Shown one piece after another: positions 1 through 5,481 of a DNA stretch of 7,141 nucleotides. Numbering within the stretch: position 1 is the stretch's first letter; each line of letters starts with the position of its first letter. Made by a program: the position numbers and the translations under genes. Source of the DNA: Clostridia bacterium (GTDB lineage: Bacteria; Bacillota; Clostridia; Christensenellales; CAG-1252); contig JAEDHM010000078.1 of NCBI GenBank assembly GCA_016296985.1, positions 1 to 7,141 on the forward strand, given 5' to 3'. The notes below the pieces were generated by a model that saw nothing but the letters and a program-made list of their open reading frames with translations, searched no databases and was not told the DNA's origin.

Positions 1-472
1 GTTCGAGATGTTGTTTTTGGTCGATTCCCACGGGTACTAAGTCGGTTTGGAACAAGAGTATATCCGCCGCCATAAGAGCAGGATAGGTCAAAAGTCCTGC
101 GTTGATGTTGTCGGCGTGTTTTGCGGACTTGTCCTTGTACTGTGTCATACGGGAAAGTTCGCCTACGTAAGTATAGCAATTTAAAATCCATGCCAATTGA
201 GAATGGGCAGGAACGTGTGACTGCATATAAACTACGCACTTTTCGGGATCAAGACCGCATGCTAGGTACTGAGCGAAAAAGGACATAGTCCTTGCTCGGA
301 ACTCGGTGGGATTTTGACGTACCGTCAACGCGTGTTGGTTTGCAATTGCAAAAACACAATCTTCACTGTCTTGCAATTCAACCCAGTTGCGGATAGAGCC
401 TATATAATTTCCAATGGTTAAAACGCCTGTAGGTTGCGCTGCGCTGTAAATTCTCTTTTTGTTTTCTTCCAT
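1..472 (-). CDS. trpS: Tryptophanyl-tRNA synthetase, N-terminal part (cut by window edge)
   Basis: Encodes the first 157 residues of a class I aminoacyl-tRNA synthetase that charges tRNA-Trp with tryptophan in the cytoplasm. The start MEENKKRIYSAAQPTG leads into TIGN (residues 19-22), the HIGH-type ATP-binding signature in the form also used by the E. coli enzyme. Other family blocks follow: NQHALTVRQ (45-53), ACGLDPEK (71-78), QSHVPAHSQL (84-93), GELSRMTQYKDKSA (104-117), NINAGLLTYPALMAADILL (122-140) and VPVGIDQKQHLE (146-157). The KMSKS loop and anticodon-binding domain lie outside the window. The ATG at 472 is the only sensible start. A modest AGG site lies 8 bases upstream, inside the last thrC codons. 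The gene sits 5 bases after the thrC stop, so it is probably co-transcribed with thrC. No T-box leader could fit between them. The family identity is very secure. Confidence 0.96.
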   Translation of the reverse strand, partial: MEENKKRIYSAAQPTGVLTIGNYIGSIRNWVELQDSEDCVFAIANQHALTVRQNPTEFRARTMSFFAQYLACGLDPEKCVVYMQSHVPAHSQLAWILNCYTYVGELSRMTQYKDKSAKHADNINAGLLTYPALMAADILLFQTDLVPVGIDQKQHLE

Positions 473-477
473 AATTA

Positions 478-1974
478 TTACCTAGTTTTTTTTGTATATT
501 CGATTACCTTATCCCTTAATTCAAGGGGATATAACACGTCGTTAAATCTTATCGGCGTTTCTTTTAGTTTTAGCAAAGCGTAGGGAATAGGCTCGCCTGT
601 TTCTTGCGCTACCCTCTCCATTGCCTTGAAAGCATCTTTCTCCTCTCTACCGAAAAGGGCTTGGTGTACCGCTTGAGGGAACTTGTAGGGGTTTGCCGTC
701 GACATTACGATTGTCAAGGTATCGTCCTCAACTTGATCGTAATAGGATTCGGAAACCACCATTGCAACTGCGGTGTGTGGGTCAAGTAAGTAGTCGGAAC
801 TTTCATAGACCACGCTTATTGCATTTTCAACCTCGTCAAGAGTTGCATAATCGGCAAAGAAGCAACCTGCTTTTTTGCTTAAAGTTTTTTTATCAATTTC
901 AAACTCCCCTTTTTCTTTGAGGTTTTTCATCAAAAGAGCGGTTTTTTCCCAATCACGTCCCAAAATCTCGAAAACCAATCTTTCAAGGTTTGAACTGATT
1001 AGGATATCCATTGAGGGAGAGGTTGTCTTTATAAACTCTCTATCCTTTATAGAATACTTGCCCGTATTGAAAAAGTCGGTCAAAACCTTGTTTGAGTTTG
1101 AGGCGCAAATAAGGTTTTTGATAGGCAAACCCATTTGTTTTGCATACCAACCTGCCAATATGTTTCCAAAGTTGCCACAAGGTACGCAAAAATTGATTTC
1201 GTCGCCCAATTCAATTTCACCGCTGTTGACCATTTGACAGTAAGAGGTGAAATAGTAGACGATTTGAGGCATAAGCCTTCCCCAGTTGATTGAGTTTGCC
1301 GAACTTAGGGCAAAGCCCTTTTCCTTCAATTCCTCTTTTACGCTATCGTCGGCGAAAATACGTTTTACACCGTTTTGAGCATCGTCGAAATTGCCCTTTA
1401 TACCTGCAACGTAAACGTTTTGACCGCCCGAAGTTTTCATTTGCAATTTTTGCGCTTCGCTTACGCCGTCTTCGGGATAAAAGACGATTATGTCGGTACC
1501 TTCAACGTCCTTAAATCCTTCAATCGCCGCCTTGCCCGTATCCCCCGAGGTCGCAACCAAAATTAGGGTTTTCTCATTGTTGCCCATCTTTTTTTTGCAA
1601 GCGGTAAGCAAGCGAGGAAGGAAGGATAACGCTACGTCTTTGAAAGCAAAGGTAGGACCATGCCACAATTCAGTTATGAAAATTGCATCGTCAACGTTGA
1701 CTACGGGACAAGCGTCCTCAGGGTCGGAAAAACACTTGTACGCGTCTTCCGCCATAGCAAAAAGCTCTTCTTCCGAAAAGTCGTCCATAAACAGCGCCAT
1801 GATTTTTGATGCCGTTTGAGGATAGGTCAAATCGCAAAGTTCGTCAATAAAAGGTAAGTTTACTTTGGGAAAACTTTCAGGCACGAAAAGACCGCCGTCG
1901 GGGGATATTCCCTTTATTACGGCCTCGGTCCCTGTTATTTTATAATTCCCGTTTCGAGTTGAAATGAATTTCAT
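478..1974 (-). CDS. thrC: Threonine synthase (PLP-dependent)
   Basis: Converts O-phosphohomoserine to threonine and phosphate, the last step of threonine biosynthesis, using pyridoxal phosphate. The protein is 498 residues from the ATG at 1974, the size of the long E. coli/yeast-type enzyme. It opens with MKFISTRN and ISPDGGLFVPE, typical of the family. The PLP lysine is K112 in HGPTFAFKD. The phosphate-binding loop is ATSGDTGKAA. VPCGNFGNILAGW is the second glycine-rich cofactor block. The C-terminus contains STANPYKFPQAV, also family-typical. A TTG three codons upstream (1983) would also be in frame, but it lies almost at the predicted transcription start and has no ribosome site. ATG 1974 has a GGGAAG just upstream, unusually close, so initiation there also looks weak. 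The gene has its own promoter and is followed after 5 bases by trpS. No other threonine-pathway gene is in the window. Confidence 0.96.
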   Translation of the reverse strand: MKFISTRNGNYKITGTEAVIKGISPDGGLFVPESFPKVNLPFIDELCDLTYPQTASKIMALFMDDFSEEELFAMAEDAYKCFSDPEDACPVVNVDDAIFITELWHGPTFAFKDVALSFLPRLLTACKKKMGNNEKTLILVATSGDTGKAAIEGFKDVEGTDIIVFYPEDGVSEAQKLQMKTSGGQNVYVAGIKGNFDDAQNGVKRIFADDSVKEELKEKGFALSSANSINWGRLMPQIVYYFTSYCQMVNSGEIELGDEINFCVPCGNFGNILAGWYAKQMGLPIKNLICASNSNKVLTDFFNTGKYSIKDREFIKTTSPSMDILISSNLERLVFEILGRDWEKTALLMKNLKEKGEFEIDKKTLSKKAGCFFADYATLDEVENAISVVYESSDYLLDPHTAVAMVVSESYYDQVEDDTLTIVMSTANPYKFPQAVHQALFGREEKDAFKAMERVAQETGEPIPYALLKLKETPIRFNDVLYPLELRDKVIEYTKKTR

Positions 1975-1987
1975 ACTTCCCAATTTT

Positions 1988-2013
1988 AATTATATCACAT
2001 AAATGATATAATT
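1988..2013. repeat. 10-bp inverted repeat over the thrC -10 box
   Basis: The arms AATTATATCA (1988-1997) and TGATATAATT (2004-2013) are perfect reverse complements around a 6-base centre, CATAAA. The left arm contains the whole extended -10 of the thrC promoter, so a dimeric regulator binding here would compete with RNA polymerase. The symmetry also creates a second extended -10 on the plus strand with no gene behind it. It could be an operator or a by-product of AT-rich sequence. The repeat itself is directly visible and its function is unknown. Confidence 0.6.
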
Positions 2014-2019
2014 TTTCAA
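1989..2019 (-). promoter_or_regulatory. thrC promoter (extended -10)
   Basis: Reading the minus strand, TGATATAAT (1997-1989) is a perfect extended -10 element (TGn plus TATAAT). A TTGAAA lies at 2019-2014 as a possible -35, with a long 19-base spacer, which the TGn motif could compensate for. The predicted transcription start is near 1982, so the leader to the thrC ATG at 1974 would be only about 8 bases. This is a motif reading without experimental support. Read-through from prfA could also transcribe thrC. Confidence 0.65.
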
Positions 2020-2041
2020 AATTTTTAGACTTAGCGCAAGA

Positions 2042-2083
2042 TGACTGAATTTTGCTAAAATTTTTCTCTTTTTTAATCAGTCA
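2042..2083. repeat. Nested inverted repeats downstream of prfA
   Basis: An outer 7-bp repeat pairs TGACTGA (2042-2048) with TCAGTCA (2077-2083). Inside it, AATTTT (2048-2053) pairs with AAAATT (2057-2062) around a 3-base loop. It lies 9 bases after the prfA stop. On the minus strand no U-run follows the outer stem, so it is not a standard terminator for prfA. On the plus strand the inner hairpin is followed by a T-rich run, but no plus-strand gene enters it. It may be a 3'-end stabilising or weak pausing structure. Confidence 0.35.
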
Positions 2084-2091
2084 AGTGGATA

Positions 2092-3162
2092 TTATTCATC
2101 CGCTTCAGAGAGTAAAGCGTTTTGAGATGCAAGTTGTAATGCCTCGATCATTTGCCCCATATCCCCGTCCATAAAGGCGTCAAGACTGTATAAAGTCATA
2201 TTTATGCGGTGATCGGTTACCCTGCCTTGAGGGAAGTTGTAGGTGCGAATTCTTTCCGAGCGGTCGCCGGAGCCTACCTGAGATTTTCTTGCATCGGCGT
2301 ACTCTTTATCCGCTTTAGAACGGTAGTAGTCATAAAGTTTACTTTTCAAAACCTTCATTGCCTTTTCCCTGTTTTTAATTTGGGATTTTTCGTCTTGGCA
2401 AGTTACTACAAGACCTGTGGGCAAGTGAGTTATGCGAATTGCGGATTCAGTTTTGTTGACGTATTGTCCACCTGCTCCGCCGGCGCGGTAGGTATCGACT
2501 TTAATGTCGTTTGCGTTGATTTCAACGTCAACGTCTTCAACCTCGGGAAGTACGGCAACCGTAGCTGCTGACGTGTGAATTCTGCCCTGTGATTCGGTTA
2601 CGGGTACACGCTGTACGCGGTGCGCTCCGCTTTCGTATTTGAGTTTTGAATATGCGCCTTTGCCCGAAATGAGGAATACCACTTCTTTAACACCGCCTAA
2701 GTCAGTGTAGTTCATATCGATTTCCTCGATTTTCCAACGGTTGCGCTCGGCGTATCTCATATACATTCTTAAAAGGTTTGTACCGAAAAGAGACGCCTCT
2801 TCACCGCCTGTTCCCGCGCGGATTTCCATAACAACGTTTTTGTCGTCGTTGGGGTCTTTGGGTAAAAGCATAAACTTGAGTTGCTCGGTAAGTTTTGCTT
2901 TTGCTTGGTTATGCTCGGACAATTCTTCCTTGGCAAGCATGGTAAGTTCGGCATCGCTACCGTCGGCAATGATTTCTTCACACTCGGCGATTGTATCGCA
3001 CAAGGCAAGGTATTTGTCGTATTCGGCAACGGTTTCTTCAAGGGAAGAATGCTCTTTGACAAGTTTTTGCCATTGTTCGCGGTCCGAAATAATTTCAGGT
3101 TTTGAAATAAGTTCGGTCAGTTCTATAAAACGTTCTTTCAGTTTTTTTAATTTTTCAAACAT
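2092..3162 (-). CDS. prfA: Peptide chain release factor 1
   Basis: Recognises UAA and UAG stop codons in the ribosomal A site and triggers peptide release. The protein has 356 residues, the usual size. After an N-terminal coiled-coil-like domain comes RAGTGGEEA (residues 115-123), the PCRF-domain signature. Next is the stop-codon-reading tripeptide PVT (187-189) in VQRVPVTESQGRIHTS, which is the PxT form of RF1 rather than the SPF of RF2. The catalytic GGQ is at 231-233 in AGGAGGQYVNKTES. The ATG at 3162 is preceded by AGAGG at 5-base spacing. A TTG start 8 codons upstream would lie inside prmC and is rejected. The stop of the upstream methyltransferase gene is one base before this ATG, and the ribosome site is made of its last codons, which suggests translational coupling. 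The GGQ glutamine is the expected target of that PrmC domain. Confidence 0.97.
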   Translation of the reverse strand: MFEKLKKLKERFIELTELISKPEIISDREQWQKLVKEHSSLEETVAEYDKYLALCDTIAECEEIIADGSDAELTMLAKEELSEHNQAKAKLTEQLKFMLLPKDPNDDKNVVMEIRAGTGGEEASLFGTNLLRMYMRYAERNRWKIEEIDMNYTDLGGVKEVVFLISGKGAYSKLKYESGAHRVQRVPVTESQGRIHTSAATVAVLPEVEDVDVEINANDIKVDTYRAGGAGGQYVNKTESAIRITHLPTGLVVTCQDEKSQIKNREKAMKVLKSKLYDYYRSKADKEYADARKSQVGSGDRSERIRTYNFPQGRVTDHRINMTLYSLDAFMDGDMGQMIEALQLASQNALLSEADE

Positions 3163-3163
3163 A

Positions 3164-4948
3164 TTATCCTCTTTTTTTAGCCACAATAATTCTATCTAAG
3201 CCGTTGTAGTCTTTGAAGGTTTCGCAATCCGCCCAAGATGAAAGCATTTGGCAAATGCTTTCACTTTGATTGCAACCGATTTCCAAAACCAAAACGCCCT
3301 TTTCAGTAAGATGAGAAGGCGCATCGACGGAAATTCGTCTGTAAAAGTCAAGGCCGTCCTCACCGCCGTATAAAGCAGTTTCAGGCTCTTTCTTAACGTT
3401 TTCGGGAAGGGTGAGCATATCTTCTTTTGAAACGTAGGGAGGATTTGAGATGATCAAATCAAACGCTCCCTCGATTTTTTCAAACAAGTCGGAGTGAATA
3501 AATTCTATTTCAGCGGAATTTTCCTTGGCGTTTTTCTTGGCTACCTCAAGAGCAGGTTCGCTGATATCGCTTGCGGTAACCGTTGCGTCCTTTTCCTTTT
3601 TGATTGCAATAGCAATTGCACCGCTACCCGTACACAAGTCTAAAACTTTGCTTTCGGCGGAAACAAACTCAAGAGCCTTTTCAACAACTTGCTCGGTATC
3701 GGGACGAGGAATTAAAACGTCGGTTGTAACCTTTATGGTGTATCCGTAAAACTCGGTATCCCCTAAAGCGTATTGAAGGGGCGCGCCCTTTGCCACCTCT
3801 TTTGCAATTTTTACCGCATTTTCATAAGCGGATTCGGTGATGGTTTTAAGCATTGGAAGTTCGCTTCGGGTACAACCTACGACGGAAGTGAAAATCCAAT
3901 CTGCCAAGGTTTCTTTTTCCTCACACTTTGAAAGAAGGGAAACAACCTCGGTACGACAACGGTCGTATGCCTTTTTGATATCGAATTTGACGGTGGGAAT
4001 GCTTTCGTCGGCATCCATTTCAAGCACCTTGTTAAAAGCGGTGATTGCAACTTCAATCATATCGTCGGTAGGCTCTTTCGTGGTGAGTTTTTGCATAAGC
4101 AAACCGGGAGCCTTGAGGATACGAACAAACCAGTTGTCAAACTTTGCCATAAACTTTAGAAGTTCATAACTTAAACCGGCGACGAAAGGCAACAACGCCA
4201 ACTTGATAAGCACCTTGTAAATGGTTTTCAAACCACCCAACCAAGAAGTTGCAAGGGTGAAAACCAAAACTGAGATAATCATAACGATCATCATAAAGTT
4301 TGTTCCGCATCTGTCGTGCTTTGTGGTTTGCGTTCTGACGTTTTCAACGGTCAAGGGCAAATCGTTTTCATAACAACTGATTGTCTTATGCTCGGCGCCG
4401 TGATACATCCAAACCCGCTTGATATCCTTCATCAAACTTGCAAAACCGATATAGGCAACGAAAATGAGAATACGAATTATGCCCACGATAAGGTTTTGTA
4501 CTACGTAAGGGATTGCTTCTTTTGCGCCTGGGATACGTAAAATCGCAAAGTCCATAAGGTGTTGAGGCGCAATGACGAAAAGTCCGATTGCCAAAGCAAG
4601 ACCAAGAACCACACCGATAACCGATGCGATTGTCATTACCTCAACGTGGAAAGTTTTTGCCAACCATTTTTCAAACTTTGAAGCAGGTTCTTCTTCAAGT
4701 TGCTCGCCATAAATTTCGGCGGATCTCATAAGAATTTTACTGCCCGAAATCATGGTTATGAAAAAGTTGAGAAAGCCCCTTAAAACGGGGATTTTTTCCC
4801 ACCACTTTTTCTCACCCAAACGACAGGTTTCTAAAAGTATTTTGCCATCGGGATTGCGGACGGCGGTAGCCATGCTTTTTTTACCGCGCATCATTACGCC
4901 TTCTAAAACGGCTTGTCCACCGATGGGACTTGATTTTTTTCTTGCCAT
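3164..4948 (-). CDS. prmC: DUF1385 (YqhQ-like) membrane domain fused to PrmC release-factor glutamine methyltransferase
   Basis: A single 594-residue frame carries two proteins that are normally separate. Residues 1 to about 313 are a complete DUF1385 domain: GGQAVLEGVMMRG (10-22), the conserved YHGAEHKTISCYE (182-194), DRCGTNF (212-218), and about four membrane segments (104-128, 147-171, 218-235, 243-264). Its function is not established. Residues about 320-594 are PrmC, which N5-methylates the GGQ glutamine of RF1 and RF2 using S-adenosylmethionine. This part has a helical N-terminal domain, PLQYALG (390-396), VLIPRPDTE (411-419), the SAM loop VLDLCTGSGA (435-444) and the catalytic NPPY (502-505). 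Both parts are full length and the join has almost no linker. An even number of membrane segments would put PrmC in the cytoplasm if the N-terminus is cytoplasmic. The ATG at 4948 has AGGAG at 5-base spacing. prfA follows after one base. An in-frame ATG at 4018 could give PrmC alone. Confidence 0.93.
   Translation of the reverse strand: MARKKSSPIGGQAVLEGVMMRGKKSMATAVRNPDGKILLETCRLGEKKWWEKIPVLRGFLNFFITMISGSKILMRSAEIYGEQLEEEPASKFEKWLAKTFHVEVMTIASVIGVVLGLALAIGLFVIAPQHLMDFAILRIPGAKEAIPYVVQNLIVGIIRILIFVAYIGFASLMKDIKRVWMYHGAEHKTISCYENDLPLTVENVRTQTTKHDRCGTNFMMIVMIISVLVFTLATSWLGGLKTIYKVLIKLALLPFVAGLSYELLKFMAKFDNWFVRILKAPGLLMQKLTTKEPTDDMIEVAITAFNKVLEMDADESIPTVKFDIKKAYDRCRTEVVSLLSKCEEKETLADWIFTSVVGCTRSELPMLKTITESAYENAVKIAKEVAKGAPLQYALGDTEFYGYTIKVTTDVLIPRPDTEQVVEKALEFVSAESKVLDLCTGSGAIAIAIKKEKDATVTASDISEPALEVAKKNAKENSAEIEFIHSDLFEKIEGAFDLIISNPPYVSKEDMLTLPENVKKEPETALYGGEDGLDFYRRISVDAPSHLTEKGVLVLEIGCNQSESICQMLSSWADCETFKDYNGLDRIIVAKKRG
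4016..4030 (-). promoter_or_regulatory. Possible internal ribosome site and start for free PrmC
   Basis: On the minus strand, AAGGTG (4030-4025) is followed after 6 bases by an in-frame ATG (4018-4016, codon 311). It lies exactly at the boundary between the DUF1385 and PrmC domains. Initiation here would give a 284-residue protein, about the normal length of stand-alone PrmC. The same bases encode K307-V308, so the match may be chance. No data show use of this site. Confidence 0.4.
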
Positions 4949-4966
4949 AAGAACTCCTATATTGCA

Positions 4967-4991
4967 AAAATGGCGTTGTTACCGCCATTTT
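4967..4991 (-). terminator. Second tandem terminator hairpin after rpmE
   Basis: On the minus strand AAAATGGCG pairs over 9 bp with CGCCATTTT around a 7-base loop, and the transcript continues with a short U-run before GCAATATAGG. It ends 9 bases before the AGGAG ribosome site of the DUF1385-PrmC gene. It may be a back-up terminator or a partial one that sets read-through. Confidence 0.65.
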
Positions 4992-4994
4992 CCG

Positions 4995-5022
4995 AAAAAA
5001 AAGTGCGGACTGAAACCGCACT
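4995..5022 (-). terminator. rpmE rho-independent terminator
   Basis: On the minus strand AGTGCGG (5022-5016) pairs over 7 GC-rich bp with CCGCACT (5008-5002) around a 7-base loop, followed directly by a run of U (plus-strand A at 4995-5002). It begins 9 bases after the rpmE stop. This is a textbook intrinsic terminator. Confidence 0.9.
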
Positions 5023-5031
5023 CCCCTTTAT

Positions 5032-5238
5032 CTACTTAAGATTGTAGCGCTTGTTGAACTTGTCTACACGACCACCGCTGTCTACCAACTTTTGTCTGCC
5101 GGTAAAGAAAGGATGACATTTGTTGCAAACTTCCACTTTGAGAGATTCAACGTTGCTTGTTGTACCTGTCAAAAAGGTGGAACCGCAAGCACAGGTAACG
5201 GTTACAGTCTTATATACAGGATGAGTATTCTTTTTCAT
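5032..5238 (-). CDS. rpmE: 50S ribosomal protein L31, zinc-binding form
   Basis: A small component of the large ribosomal subunit at the subunit interface. The protein is 68 residues, starts MKKNTHPVYK and contains the family block CNKCHPFFTGRQKLVDSGGRVDKF. Four cysteines (C16, C18, C38, C41, as CAC and CNKC) mark it as the zinc-ribbon C+ type rather than the zinc-free paralogue made under zinc starvation. The ATG at 5238 has GAGGTG at 4-base spacing. The frame stays open to a TTG at 5316, but that stretch includes the -10 and -35 boxes, so the longer start is rejected. Two terminators follow it, so most transcripts probably carry rpmE alone. The downstream order DUF1385, prmC, prfA is typical of Clostridia. 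The stop codon is TAG. Confidence 0.97.
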   Translation of the reverse strand: MKKNTHPVYKTVTVTCACGSTFLTGTTSNVESLKVEVCNKCHPFFTGRQKLVDSGGRVDKFNKRYNLK

Positions 5239-5251
5239 ATTACACCTCGTT

Positions 5252-5278
5252 TGATAAATTCGTATTAATGCTTTATCA
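5252..5278. repeat. 7-bp inverted repeat at the rpmE transcription start
   Basis: TGATAAA (5252-5258) and TTTATCA (5272-5278) are reverse complements around a 13-base spacer. The repeat touches the edge of the -10 box and covers the predicted start of the rpmE transcript. It could be an operator or form a weak hairpin in the 5' leader. It does not clearly match a Zur box as I know it. The function is unknown. Confidence 0.35.
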
Positions 5279-5306
5279 TTATAACCACAGTTGGAAATTA
5301 AGTCAA
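5278..5306 (-). promoter_or_regulatory. rpmE promoter (sigma-A type)
   Basis: On the minus strand TTGACT (5306-5301) is separated by exactly 17 bases from TATAAT (5283-5278). This is close to the consensus for the housekeeping sigma factor. The predicted start is near 5271, giving a leader of about 33 bases before the rpmE ATG at 5238, with the GAGGTG ribosome site inside it. Confidence 0.9.
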
Positions 5307-5336
5307 GGAATTTCAAGACCTTTTTTTATTACCTTT

Positions 5337-5354
5337 AATAAATATATATTTATT
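5337..5354. repeat. 18-bp perfect AT palindrome in the divergent intergenic region
   Basis: AATAAATAT followed directly by ATATTTATT is a perfect palindrome made only of A and T. It lies between the rpmE -35 box and the rightward promoter, about 90 bases upstream of the latter's -35. It could bind a regulator or ease DNA melting. In such AT-rich DNA it may also be chance. Confidence 0.3.
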
Positions 5355-5443
5355 TCCTGAAAAATCTATTAAAATATCTCTCGACAATTCACTTTTTTTC
5401 GCATTTTTCTTTCGATATATAAATGGGGATTTTTAGATAAGTG

Positions 5444-5472
5444 TTGATTTTTTTCACCGATTATGCTATAAT
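5444..5472 (+). promoter_or_regulatory. Promoter of the dehydrogenase-like gene
   Basis: TTGATT (5444-5449) and TATAAT (5467-5472) are spaced by exactly 17 bases, and TGC immediately before the TATAAT makes an extended -10. The predicted transcription start is near 5479, only about 3 bases before the ATG at 5482. No ribosome-binding sequence is present, so the mRNA would be essentially leaderless. Confidence 0.85.
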
Positions 5473-5481
5473 AGCTTCGCT

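Noticed and set aside
875..1819. Several plus-strand open frames of 60-120 codons within thrC.
   Set aside because: They are antisense shadows of a strongly conserved gene, with compositions expected of complement-strand reading.
1975..1983. A TTG start for thrC three codons upstream of the ATG.
   Set aside because: It has no ribosome site and lies at the predicted transcription start. The family N-terminus begins at MKFISTRN.
1984..2091. A T-box or other riboswitch ahead of thrC-trpS.
   Set aside because: The interval is too short, shows no T-box sequence, and the promoter lies next to the thrC start, leaving almost no leader.
3163..3186. An 8-residue N-terminal extension of release factor 1 from a TTG inside prmC.
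   Set aside because: The ATG at 3162 has a strong AGAGG at proper spacing and gives the normal family length.
2741..3199. A 152-codon plus-strand open frame antisense to prfA.
   Set aside because: It is the serine-rich mirror of a conserved release factor gene, with no promoter or ribosome site.
5239..5316. A 26-residue N-terminal extension of L31 starting at a TTG.
   Set aside because: It would be translated from the promoter itself (the -10 and -35 boxes lie inside it), and family members start at MKKNTHP-like sequences.
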